Below are positions 27,449 to 35,680 of a DNA stretch of 64,000 nt, piece by piece. A program made the position numbers and the translations under genes. Source of the DNA: Paenibacillus aquistagni (GTDB lineage Bacteria; Bacillota; Bacilli; Paenibacillales; Paenibacillaceae); NCBI RefSeq assembly GCF_900177815.1, contig NZ_FXAZ01000001.1, positions 372,001 through 436,000 of the forward strand. Reading direction: 5' to 3'. Each line of letters starts with the position of its first letter. Position 1 is the stretch's first letter. The notes beneath the pieces were generated by a model that worked only from the letters and a program-made list of their open reading frames with translations, ran no database searches and had not been told where the DNA came from.

Positions 27449-27730
27449 ATGCAAACTTGGTTGGCTGAACACCCCCTTGTCAGTTACGTGCTCATTTTCC
27501 TGTGTGTGATGTACATATTCAACAAAGTGTTTAGAGTTCGTAAACTGCCGATTCTGCAAGAAGTCGCTATCCATGTCCTCATGGCTATCGGCTGTTTTTT
27601 GTTATTAATCTTCCAAATCGACAAGCTGCCCATTCTTCAATGCTTGCTTGTAGCTGTAGCCTTAATGTTCATGGTTCGTGTTCGTTACTTTGTCGAAGCT
27701 CGACAAAAGAAGAAGGAGCAGCACTCCTAA
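27449..27730 (+). CDS. ylaH: YlaH family membrane protein
   Basis: A 93-residue protein with three hydrophobic segments and a basic C-terminus (EARQKKKEQ). AAAGGAGTG at 27434-27442 sets the ATG at 27449; an upstream start at 27425 precedes that site. YlaH-like proteins of about 100 residues follow typA in Bacillales. Function unknown. Confidence 0.82.
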   Translation: MQTWLAEHPLVSYVLIFLCVMYIFNKVFRVRKLPILQEVAIHVLMAIGCFLLLIFQIDKLPILQCLLVAVALMFMVRVRYFVEARQKKKEQHS

Positions 27731-27768
27731 ACGTACGATGAAGTGAGGCTAAGGGAGGTTTTGTGTGG

Positions 27769-28050
27769 ATGAAGCTTCAAGATGCACTGTTTAATTGGCT
27801 GCAGATGGATATTGTGTCGAAGAATAGACCTCAAGATCAAGCTGCTTTGGATACGCTTTATTTTTTTTCTGCTATGCTTGAAGAGGACCACAGCATTACG
27901 AATATCCGAGCAGAGGAAGATTCTACGCAGGATGACACTTATACGATCACTTATGAGCTAGACGGGCAGCAATCTCAAGTCAAGATAGACCGCGAACGTG
28001 CGGAACAGTTGTGGCGTGATATTGAAAGTAATCCGAAATATAACGAGTAA
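27769..28050 (+). CDS. Conserved hypothetical protein, 93 residues
   Basis: Soluble acidic protein beginning MKLQDALFNWLQMDIV. GTG at 27763 and ATG at 27769 are both possible; GGAGG at 27754-27758 lies 4 or 10 bases away respectively. I do not recognise a named domain. It is squeezed between ylaH and the LCP gene in the same direction with short gaps, so it is probably co-transcribed. Confidence 0.7.
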   Translation: MKLQDALFNWLQMDIVSKNRPQDQAALDTLYFFSAMLEEDHSITNIRAEEDSTQDDTYTITYELDGQQSQVKIDRERAEQLWRDIESNPKYNE

Positions 28051-28062
28051 GTGAGGTTACGC

Positions 28063-29181
28063 ATGAATCATCAAGCAAACTACCCACCGCGACATGCTAG
28101 ACACACTCAAAGCAAACGCAAGAAAAAGAAGAAAAAGGGCATGGCAACATGGCTAAAGGTATTATTTACGGTTCTCATTCTTATGCTGCTTGCTATTCTT
28201 GTGTATGCAGGCTATTTAATTAAATATGGAAACGATTCCTTGGGAAGGATTTCGACTGTTCCGAATACAGCTGGCGGCTCCAGTTCAAATAGCAGCAAGG
28301 AACCAGTCGTTGTAAAGGAAGAACCGTTCTCGTTTATTCTCATGGGAATTGATTACCGCAAGGAGCTTCCAGGCTTGCGAACGGATGTTGTGATGGTTGG
28401 AGCGATTCATCCGGATACGCAAGAAGCAGTTCTTGTCTCCTTGCCCCGGGATACCTATTTTCAAATTCCTGGATATGGACCAGACAAGCTGAATCATTTT
28501 TATCCGAATTTTCACTCGCTGCAGAAAAAAGGTGTACTGGACAGTGCTACACCAGAAGATGAGATGAAGATCATGCTTGGCCAATATATGGGCATGGATC
28601 TGGATCATGCAGCAGTCATCAACTTCCAAGGCTTTGTCGACGCTGTTGATGCGCTGGGCGGAGTGAACGTGAATGTTGACCAGAACATGTGCTACCGCGA
28701 CCGGGCTGACGGCACGAACATCAATCTGAAGGCCGGCCAGCAGACGCTGAATGGTCAGGAAACGCTTGACTTCGTACGTTACCGCAAGTCTAACTGCAGC
28801 CCTATGACAAAAGGAACGACAGACTTTGATCGCAATGTTCGGCAGAATGCTGTGCTGCAGGAGCTTATTGGCAAGATGCAATCCTTTGGCGGCATTGCGA
28901 AGGTTACCGACCTTATTGATGCGATCGCGGATAATTTCAAGGTAGATATGACACCTGAACAGATGCGTTCTGTGCTGACGACGTATCTCATGATCGATCG
29001 CAGCAACATTCATTATATATCCGTTGATGGCAATTGGGTGAGCCCTTACATTTATGTGGATGAAAATAAGCTTGCAGAAGCGAAGCAAATGATTCATGAT
29101 GTACTTGAGGGGAAAAGCATTAACCCTCCTGCCGAGAGCACAGAAGGAACAGCGGATTCGTCTGTAGGAGAAGGGGAATAG
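28063..29181 (+). CDS. LytR-CpsA-Psr (LCP) family protein
   Basis: Membrane-anchored protein of about 372 residues: a basic cytoplasmic tail (KRKKKKKKG), one helix (about 30-50), then an extracellular LCP domain (about 90-320). LCP motifs include a GID near 90, DVVMVG, LPRDTYF near 127, and DFVRYRK near 235. LCP enzymes attach teichoic acids or other glycopolymers to peptidoglycan. The start is set at the ATG with AGTGAGGT upstream; a GTG at 28051 is also in frame. The C-terminal tail is Ser/Glu rich. Confidence 0.93.
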   Translation: MNHQANYPPRHARHTQSKRKKKKKKGMATWLKVLFTVLILMLLAILVYAGYLIKYGNDSLGRISTVPNTAGGSSSNSSKEPVVVKEEPFSFILMGIDYRKELPGLRTDVVMVGAIHPDTQEAVLVSLPRDTYFQIPGYGPDKLNHFYPNFHSLQKKGVLDSATPEDEMKIMLGQYMGMDLDHAAVINFQGFVDAVDALGGVNVNVDQNMCYRDRADGTNINLKAGQQTLNGQETLDFVRYRKSNCSPMTKGTTDFDRNVRQNAVLQELIGKMQSFGGIAKVTDLIDAIADNFKVDMTPEQMRSVLTTYLMIDRSNIHYISVDGNWVSPYIYVDENKLAEAKQMIHDVLEGKSINPPAESTEGTADSSVGEGE

Positions 29182-29348
29182 CTGCACCACGAATGACGGC
29201 ATACATGAAGCAACAACCGCATCGATAGCAAAATGGATGTAGGCAAGTGAGACAACCTGGAGTGTTTGGCTCAAAGTTCATGCAATTTTTTGGCCCTGTC
29301 TTAATACAATAAATTGTAACCATGAACTTCAATGTAGGAGGTCGCAAG

Positions 29349-29549
29349 ATGCCAATAACCTTTGCAGCCTGTAACCAAGCTATGAATCATGCTCAATACC
29401 ATACATGGCCAATGTTATGGCGTGTCATTGGTGAGCGTGTGGGCGTGGTTATGACTGGCAAGGGTCCATTTGCTAATGAAATGCCGGGGGAGGTTGCATT
29501 CGAGCGCTTCCTTTTATGCGGTATTGGAATAGTCATGAACAAAGCCTAG
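29349..29549 (+). CDS. Small unknown protein, 66 residues
   Basis: An ORF starting MPITFAACNQAMNHAQYHTW with a strong site, GTAGGAGG, 8 bases upstream and a clean terminator whose stem overlaps its stop codon. An in-frame ATG at 29322 lies before that site. It contains a GKGPFANEMPGEVAFERFLL stretch. I do not recognise a family. The flanking signals favour a real gene over chance. Confidence 0.6.
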   Translation: MPITFAACNQAMNHAQYHTWPMLWRVIGERVGVVMTGKGPFANEMPGEVAFERFLLCGIGIVMNKA

Positions 29550-29567
29550 TGGAATTCCACTAGGCTT
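29542..29567 (+). terminator. Perfect palindromic terminator, probably bidirectional
   Basis: A 26-base perfect inverted repeat with AAGCCTAGTGG on one side and CCACTAGGCTT on the other, closed by GAATTC at the centre. T-runs flank it on the plus strand (TTTTC). It contains the stop codon of the 66-residue ORF and lies between that gene and the convergent ylaJ-like gene. Confidence 0.85.
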
Positions 29568-29625
29568 TTCGTGCTTATTTCCTGCTTGTTTATGCAAGAA
29601 CTCGCATCCATTACGGCATGATGGA

Positions 29626-30183
29626 TTAACGAGGGGGAGGGGAGGAAGGCGTGTTCTTTTGCTTGGGTATGCCGGTATCCTTGGAGGGCTGATGATCCTT
29701 CACGTCCCTTGGAATCTGAGGAACAATTCTTCCGACGATATCCGCAAGCTCATCCGTAAGCCCTCCTATCGGTCTACCGCTTTGCATATCATCTCCAATT
29801 TCCTTAAGGCGCTGGTTAAGATCCATATCGGCAGTCACATAAGCATTTACGCCATAAGGATCTTTACTTAAAGCCTCAGCAACGGAGAATTTAATCGTTC
29901 CCACTCTAGAACGATCCAAGCTGCCATCTACATCAATACCAACGACTGCGGTATTTCCAAAGACAACACAATTAACACCCTTAACCCCAGGCACATGCTT
30001 TGCAAGATCAACGAGATGCTTTCGAACCGCTTCCCTGTCATAAATCGGCGTTTTTGCTCCTGTATCTTGTTGAATGACCGTTCCAGGTGCCTTCGCTTGA
30101 GCTTTTGGAGAGGCGCTCTTATTTGCCGTACCGCACCCAGCAACAACTCCAACTACAAGGAAAATAATGAGTAGTTTTCGCAT
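29626..30183 (-). CDS. ylaJ: YhcN/YlaJ family sporulation lipoprotein
   Basis: Lipoprotein of 185 residues with signal MRKLLIIFLVVGVVAGC, where VAGC is the lipobox. The body carries the YhcN/YlaJ domain (VNCVVFGNTAVVGIDVDG, ALSKDPYGVNAYVTAD), found in spore membrane proteins. The tail is Pro/Lys/Ser rich. AAAGGA lies about 12 bases before the ATG at 30183. It is divergent from ylaK, the same pair as in B. subtilis. Confidence 0.88.
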   Translation of the reverse strand: MRKLLIIFLVVGVVAGCGTANKSASPKAQAKAPGTVIQQDTGAKTPIYDREAVRKHLVDLAKHVPGVKGVNCVVFGNTAVVGIDVDGSLDRSRVGTIKFSVAEALSKDPYGVNAYVTADMDLNQRLKEIGDDMQSGRPIGGLTDELADIVGRIVPQIPRDVKDHQPSKDTGIPKQKNTPSSPPPR

Positions 30184-30341
30184 GTAAAGTATCAATCCTT
30201 TCACATCCATTCATGAAACAACATTTGCGGCATTGCTCAAACTATAGTGTGAGCGACGAACTCAGCTTTTATGTACGTGCAATAGTAGGGTCGCGAGACG
30301 TTCGTGCTTGTGTGATGCCGCATCAAAGCGGAGGGGAATTC

Positions 30342-31676
30342 ATGAATAAGATTTTTGTATTGGATACGAATGTGCTTTTGCATGATCCGAATGCATTATT
30401 TGCTTTTAAAGATAATGAGGTTATTATTCCTGCTGTCGTCTTGGAGGAGATTGATTCAAAGAAGCGAAATGCGGATGAAATTGGTCGCAATGCGAGAGTG
30501 GTATCTCGGCTGCTGGATGGATTAAGAGAACTCGGACATTTGCACAGTGGCGTGCCTCTGCCTAACGGCGGAACACTGAAGGTGGAGCTTAATCATCGGA
30601 GCTTTCTCAAGGTTCAAGAAATGTTTGGCGAGATGTCGAACGACAATCGAATACTCGCGGTTGCGCTTAACTATAGCTTGGAGCAGCAGGATCTGGACAC
30701 GCAAAAGCCTATTGTTCTGGTCAGCAAGGATGTGCTGGTTCGTGTAAAAGCAGATGTGCTCGGGCTGATGACCGAGGACTATCTTTCCGATCAGAGCGTG
30801 CGCTCCGGAGATGAATTGTACACAGGGTATCAGACGGTGCTGGTTCACCCGGCTGTGATCGATGAGTTTTATACGTATCGCTATTTGCAAATCAAACATC
30901 TACAGCTTCAGATGAAGCTTTATCCCCATGAGTTCGTCATTCTAAAAGACGAGATGGGCACTAGCAAATCTGCCCTGCTTAAAGTCAGCGCCGATGGAAC
31001 GAAGCTTGAGCCCTTGTATTTAAGCAATGACCCTGTGTGGGGGATTACGGCTCGCAATGCACAGCAGCGAATGGGGCTTGAGCTGCTGCTCAATGATGAT
31101 ATCCCGCTCGTAACACTGTCTGGCAAGGCAGGAACGGGGAAGACATTGCTTGCGCTTGCCTCAGGTCTGCTTAAGGTTGAGGATGAGCGCAAATACAAGA
31201 AGCTTCTAATTGCAAGACCTGTTGTCCCAATGGGAAAAGATATCGGCTACTTGCCAGGGGAGAAGGAAGAGAAGCTTAGACCTTGGATGCAGCCGATCTA
31301 TGATAATCTGGAGTTTTTATTTGACACGAAGAAGTCAGGTGATATTGACAAGATCCTGCTGGGCATGGGCAGCATTCAGGTCGAAGCGCTGACCTATATC
31401 CGCGGCAGGTCGATTCCAGGCCAATTCATTATTATTGATGAAGCACAAAATCTATCCAAGCATGAGGTGAAAACGATCGTCTCACGTGTCGGCGAAGGCA
31501 GCAAGATTGTGCTGATGGGTGATCCAGAGCAGATTGATCATCCATATCTTGATTCTGCCAGCAATGGTTTGACATATCTTATCGAGCGTTTTAAGCAGGA
31601 GACGATCAGCGGGCATGTGATGCTGGAGCGTGGGGAGCGCTCAAAGCTTGCTCAAGTGGCTGCCGATCTCTTGTAG
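30342..31676 (+). CDS. ylaK: PhoH family ATPase with PIN domain (YlaK type)
   Basis: A 444-residue protein with an N-terminal PIN nuclease domain (FVLDTNVLLHDPNALF at 5-20, VVLEEIDSKKR near 35) and a C-terminal PhoH ATPase (SGKAGTGKT near 258-266, IIDEAQN near 364-370). PIN-PhoH proteins of the PhoH2 type unwind and cut RNA. GGAGGGG just upstream fixes the ATG at 30342; an in-frame extension to 30213 has no support. It differs from phoH at position 51, which lacks PIN. Confidence 0.95.
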   Translation: MNKIFVLDTNVLLHDPNALFAFKDNEVIIPAVVLEEIDSKKRNADEIGRNARVVSRLLDGLRELGHLHSGVPLPNGGTLKVELNHRSFLKVQEMFGEMSNDNRILAVALNYSLEQQDLDTQKPIVLVSKDVLVRVKADVLGLMTEDYLSDQSVRSGDELYTGYQTVLVHPAVIDEFYTYRYLQIKHLQLQMKLYPHEFVILKDEMGTSKSALLKVSADGTKLEPLYLSNDPVWGITARNAQQRMGLELLLNDDIPLVTLSGKAGTGKTLLALASGLLKVEDERKYKKLLIARPVVPMGKDIGYLPGEKEEKLRPWMQPIYDNLEFLFDTKKSGDIDKILLGMGSIQVEALTYIRGRSIPGQFIIIDEAQNLSKHEVKTIVSRVGEGSKIVLMGDPEQIDHPYLDSASNGLTYLIERFKQETISGHVMLERGERSKLAQVAADLL

Positions 31677-31707
31677 GGTTCTATCGCAACGTGCATAAGG
31701 GAAGGAT

Positions 31708-31744
31708 GCGCCTGCAGCTTGTTCAAAAGCGGCAGGCGTTTTTT
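31708..31744 (+). terminator. Rho-independent terminator after ylaK
   Basis: GCGCCTGCAGCTT pairs with AAGCGGCAGGCG around GTTCAA, followed by TTTTTT at 31739-31744. Confidence 0.9.
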
Positions 31745-31789
31745 GTGTGGCAAGATCAAGAAAATATTAGAAAAACGTCCATAACTAAA

Positions 31790-31831
31790 GTGATCCCAAT
31801 CACACTGAGCGAGTTTGGTATTCGGTACGAT
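31790..31831 (+). promoter_or_regulatory. FNR/CRP-type site and class II promoter of nirB
   Basis: The inverted repeat GTGATCCCAATCAC at 31790-31803 fits the TGTGA-N6-TCACA pattern with one mismatch. A -10 box TACGAT lies at 31826-31831, so transcription would start near 31838 and the site is centred at about -41.5. That is the standard class II activator position. It suggests activation by an FNR-like regulator under low oxygen. Confidence 0.72.
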
Positions 31832-31891
31832 TCAATCAACAAAAGAATGTTACTTAATTCACAATATAGAAAAGAGATCGGAGGAGCAAGG

Positions 31892-34294
31892 ATGAAAAAT
31901 CAACTGGTGATGATCGGCAATGGTATGGCAGGGGCGCGCTGCATCGAGGAGATTATAAAGCGGCAGCCCGACTTGTATGACATCACAATGATCGGGGATG
32001 AACCTTACCCAAACTACAACCGAATTATGCTCTCCAACGTTCTGCAGGGCAAGACGAGTTTTGACGAAATCAACATTAACGATTGGGCTTGGTACGAAGC
32101 TAACCGGATTCGCCTGATCTCCAATGAGCATGTTACACGCATTCGCCGTGAAGATCGTCAGATTGAGACGGATAAAGGAACCATTGTCTCGTACGATACG
32201 CTCATTATTGCGACGGGATCAAGTGCTTTCATTCTGCCCGTTCCTGGACATGACTTGGAAGGGGTAGTAGGCTTTCGAACAATCGCGGATACAGAAGCAA
32301 TGATGGAGTCGGCGAAAACGTACAAAAAAGCTGTTGTCATCGGCGGAGGACTGCTTGGATTAGAGGCGGCTCGGGGCTTGCTCGATCGTGGAATGGACGT
32401 TCATGTTGTCCATTTGCTAAGCGACTTGATGGAGATGCAGCTCGATCATGCGGCAGCGACCCTGTTAAAGCGTGATCTGGAGAAGCAGGGCATGAAATTC
32501 CTGATGGAGAAGAAGACGACTGAGATCTATGGCGAGGATCGTGTACAAGGGATTCGGTTCGAGGATGGAACGAGCGTCGAGTGCGATCTAGTCGTGATGG
32601 CTGTAGGGATACGCCCAAATGTTGCGATTGCAAGAGAAGCGGGCTTAGAGGTAAACCGTGCAATCCGTGTCAATGATCGGATGCAGACGTCAGACCCTGC
32701 TATCTATGCAGTGGGCGAGTGTGCGGAGCATCGTGGGATTGCTTATGGGCTGGTCGCGCCCCTCTATGAACAAGGTGCTGTATTGGCCGATCACTTAACC
32801 GGCAAGCCGACAACAGGATATCAAGGAAGCATTTTGTCGACACAGCTTAAGGTTGCCGGCTGCGATCTATTTTCTGGAGGGGAGATCCACCCGTGTGAGA
32901 ACACGAAGGCAATCGTTGTGCAGGACGAATGCTTAGGGACGTATAAAAAGGTGCTGGTGCGCGACAACAAGGTGGTTGGCGTGGTGCTGTACGGCGATGC
33001 TTCCGATGGAACACGACTATTCAGCATGCTGAAAAAACAGTCTGACATCTCGGAATTTACAAACGCCTCAGTGCTTCATAAGGCTGGCGAGGAGAGCGGA
33101 CTTGACGTCGCCACGATGAATGCTGATGAGACGGTGTGCGGCTGTAATGGGGTAACCAAAGGAAGCATCGTAGGCGCAATCCTCGAACATGGACTTACGA
33201 CGTTCAATGAAGTGAAGACAATTACCAAGGCAGGCGGCTCTTGCGGAAAATGCCGTGGCATGGTAGAAGCGATTCTTGCCCATACCCTTGGCGATAAATT
33301 CGATGCATCTGCTGAAGCAAACGGGATGTGTGGATGCACATTGCTGTCTAGGGATGAGGTTGTTGCTGCCATTAAAGAGAAAGGCTTGCATACGCCTAGA
33401 GAGGTGCGCAACGTGCTTGGCTTTAAGCATGAAGAGGGCTGCTCCAAGTGCCGGCCTGCACTGAATTATTATTTGCGCATGCTCCGTCCTAATGAGTATG
33501 AGGATGATAAAGCGTCGCGCTTTGTGAATGAACGAATGGAAGGGAATATTCAAAAGGATGGCACCTTCTCGGTGATTCCTCGTATGTACGGCGGAACGAC
33601 GACGCCAGAAGATCTGATCCGGATTGGCGAAGTCGCGAAGAAATACAATGTTCCTCTCGTCAAAATTACAGGCGCTGCCCGTGTTGGGCTCTACGGGGTT
33701 AACAAAGAAGATGTGCCAAAAGTATGGGCCGATCTTGAGATGCGCTCAGGCTATGCTTACTCCAAATCGCTTCGCAATGTGAAATCCTGCGTTGGTGCGC
33801 AGTTCTGCCGTTTCGGCACGCAGGATTCCCTTGGTCTTGGCATTCGTTTGGAAAAGGAAATTGAAATGGTAGATACCCCGCACAAGATGAAAATGGGGGT
33901 GTCGGGATGCCCGCGCAACTGTGCGGAGGTACTGACTAAGGACTTTGGCGTTGTCTGCGTAGAGAATGGCTATCAGCTTTATGTGGGGGGCAACGGCGGA
34001 ACGGAAGTGCGTGAATGCGACAGCCTCATGACCGTAACTACGGAGGACGAAGTGATCCTCATGGCTAAGGCCTACGTGCAGATGTATCGCGAGACTGGTA
34101 TTTATGGGGAACGTACCGCACCTTGGGTGGAGCGTGTCGGAGTGGACACCGTTCGCATGACGCTTGCTGATCAAGCGCAAGCAGCCGCGCTCGCTGCAAA
34201 ATTCGAGCATGCAAGAGATACGTATAAAGAGGCATGGGGCGAAGCGTTAGTGAACAAGCAGCGTACAGCGCTCTATACGGTTGAGAAGCGATAA
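31892..34294 (+). CDS. nirB: Nitrite reductase (NADH) large subunit NirB
   Basis: Siroheme enzyme of 800 residues reducing nitrite to ammonium with NADH. It has an FAD/NAD oxidoreductase half (about 1-400, GNGMAGARC near 10, VIGGGLLGLEA near 150), two BFD-like [2Fe-2S] segments (CGCN...CGKC near 415-455 and CGCT...CSKC near 480-520), then the sulfite/nitrite reductase core with CVGAQFC near 635 and SGCPRNC near 672, ligands of the 4Fe-4S/siroheme centre. The start follows GGAGGAGCAAGG. An in-frame open stretch to 31691 runs through the ylaK terminator and is not coding. Confidence 0.96.
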   Translation: MKNQLVMIGNGMAGARCIEEIIKRQPDLYDITMIGDEPYPNYNRIMLSNVLQGKTSFDEININDWAWYEANRIRLISNEHVTRIRREDRQIETDKGTIVSYDTLIIATGSSAFILPVPGHDLEGVVGFRTIADTEAMMESAKTYKKAVVIGGGLLGLEAARGLLDRGMDVHVVHLLSDLMEMQLDHAAATLLKRDLEKQGMKFLMEKKTTEIYGEDRVQGIRFEDGTSVECDLVVMAVGIRPNVAIAREAGLEVNRAIRVNDRMQTSDPAIYAVGECAEHRGIAYGLVAPLYEQGAVLADHLTGKPTTGYQGSILSTQLKVAGCDLFSGGEIHPCENTKAIVVQDECLGTYKKVLVRDNKVVGVVLYGDASDGTRLFSMLKKQSDISEFTNASVLHKAGEESGLDVATMNADETVCGCNGVTKGSIVGAILEHGLTTFNEVKTITKAGGSCGKCRGMVEAILAHTLGDKFDASAEANGMCGCTLLSRDEVVAAIKEKGLHTPREVRNVLGFKHEEGCSKCRPALNYYLRMLRPNEYEDDKASRFVNERMEGNIQKDGTFSVIPRMYGGTTTPEDLIRIGEVAKKYNVPLVKITGAARVGLYGVNKEDVPKVWADLEMRSGYAYSKSLRNVKSCVGAQFCRFGTQDSLGLGIRLEKEIEMVDTPHKMKMGVSGCPRNCAEVLTKDFGVVCVENGYQLYVGGNGGTEVRECDSLMTVTTEDEVILMAKAYVQMYRETGIYGERTAPWVERVGVDTVRMTLADQAQAAALAAKFEHARDTYKEAWGEALVNKQRTALYTVEKR

Positions 34295-34308
34295 GGGAGG
34301 AGAGCACG

Positions 34309-34632
34309 ATGAGCATGACAACAGATAAGGTGAAAGTAATGAGACTGGATGAATTGCCTATGCAGATTGGGAAGGAGGTACAGGTAAATGGACAGTCGAT
34401 CGCGATCTTTCGTTTATCGAATGGAGATGTTTGCGCAGTAAGCAATCGCTGTCCACATAAGAACGGCCCTCTCGCTGAGGGGATTGTGTCTGGAGAATTT
34501 GTGTTCTGTCCGCTTCATGACTGGAAGATATCGCTTGTGACGGGAGAAGTGCAAAAGCCAGACGACGGCTGCATTCAAACCTACGAGACGGATATCATCG
34601 ACGGCTATGTGTATATCGGAGGTGCCAAGTAG
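34309..34632 (+). CDS. nirD: Nitrite reductase (NADH) small subunit NirD
   Basis: Rieske-type protein of 107 residues; [2Fe-2S] ligands are seen in CPHKNGPL near 48-55 and CPLHDWK near 66-72. It binds NirB to complete the enzyme. It starts 14 bases after nirB with GGGAGGAG upstream, and its stop TAG directly abuts the nirC ATG. Confidence 0.95.
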   Translation: MSMTTDKVKVMRLDELPMQIGKEVQVNGQSIAIFRLSNGDVCAVSNRCPHKNGPLAEGIVSGEFVFCPLHDWKISLVTGEVQKPDDGCIQTYETDIIDGYVYIGGAK

Positions 34633-35430
34633 ATGAATGAGATCATTCAGCAAATTAACCAATCGGGGCTTGGCAAAGTAAACTTGCTTAATCAGAGCAA
34701 GGGCAAATATGTCGTCTCTTCCATGCTTGCAGGGTTATTCGTAGGACTTGGCATCATTCTTATCTTTACGATAGGAGGACTGCTGATGCCCGCTCAAGTT
34801 CCAAGCACCAAGATTATTATGGGTGTTTCGTTTGGAATCGCCTTGAGCCTTGTCATTATGGCTGGCGGTGAATTGTTTACGGGAAACAATTTTATTATGA
34901 CCGTCAGTACGCTCGAGAAGAAGACGACGTGGCTCGACACGTTCAACATATGGCTTTACAGCTATGTTGGCAATTTAGCAGGCTCATTCTTGGTTGCTGC
35001 GATCTTTGTCCTTACGGGACTGGTAACTGGCAGCGTTGCTGAATTCATTCAATCGGTGGCAAGTGCAAAGATGAATGCACCCTTTATGGAATTGTTCATG
35101 CGTGGTATTCTATGCAACATCCTTGTCTGCCTAGCGATATGGTGCTCGGTGAAGCTGAAGGAAGAAACAGCGAAGCTAATCATGATCTTTTGGTGCTTGT
35201 TCGCATTTATCACCTCTGGATTTGAACATAGCGTAGCTAATATGACGCTTCTTTCCATTTCGCTTCTCGTCCCACATCCAGAGACTGTATCATGGGCAGG
35301 ATTTGCTGCAAATTTGATTCCGGTGTCTTTAGGGAACATGGCAGGAGGAATTCTCTTTGTCGGAATGTCCTATTGGTATATTGCTAAGGGCAAAAAGGGA
35401 ATGCAAGACGAGAAAAATATAAAGATTTGA
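34633..35430 (+). CDS. nirC: Formate/nitrite channel (FNT family, NirC type)
   Basis: Membrane channel of 265 residues with six helices. The FNT hallmarks GGELFTGNNF near 75 and a second half-repeat with CNILVCLAIW near 160 are present. Next to nirBD it most likely imports nitrite. The gene abuts nirD with no gap. A terminator follows at 35441. Confidence 0.92.
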   Translation: MNEIIQQINQSGLGKVNLLNQSKGKYVVSSMLAGLFVGLGIILIFTIGGLLMPAQVPSTKIIMGVSFGIALSLVIMAGGELFTGNNFIMTVSTLEKKTTWLDTFNIWLYSYVGNLAGSFLVAAIFVLTGLVTGSVAEFIQSVASAKMNAPFMELFMRGILCNILVCLAIWCSVKLKEETAKLIMIFWCLFAFITSGFEHSVANMTLLSISLLVPHPETVSWAGFAANLIPVSLGNMAGGILFVGMSYWYIAKGKKGMQDEKNIKI

Positions 35431-35440
35431 AGATCCGTCG

Positions 35441-35463
35441 AAAACGCCGCATGGCGTTTTTTT
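35441..35463 (+). terminator. Rho-independent terminator of the nir operon
   Basis: AAAACGCC, loop GCAT, GGCGTTTT, then more T to 35463. Confidence 0.9.
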
Positions 35464-35680
35464 CTTTGCAGCGAAATAGAGTTGTATGACCTAGCGGGTA
35501 AGGAAGTTATCTTTCGCCAAGCTGCTCAGGGGCAGAAGCTATTTAGGTAATGTAAATGTAACAGACAGGCCTCTATCATTAGTGGTAAAATAGTGAAATG
35601 AAAAGACAGCCCGTTCAATGCATTGTGAGTGATTCGTTCATGCCTAAGGATTCCATTACACTATCGGAAGGGAGTCTCTC

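Noticed and set aside
28285..29274. Open frame of 329 codons on the minus strand over the LCP gene
   Set aside because: Antisense shadow of a clear LCP domain; composition is unlike a protein, with no start signal.
31691..31891. N-terminal extension of NirB
   Set aside because: The open frame begins in the ylaK terminator and runs through the FNR-like promoter. The Shine-Dalgarno site and the conserved start MKNQLVMIGNG fix the true start at 31892.
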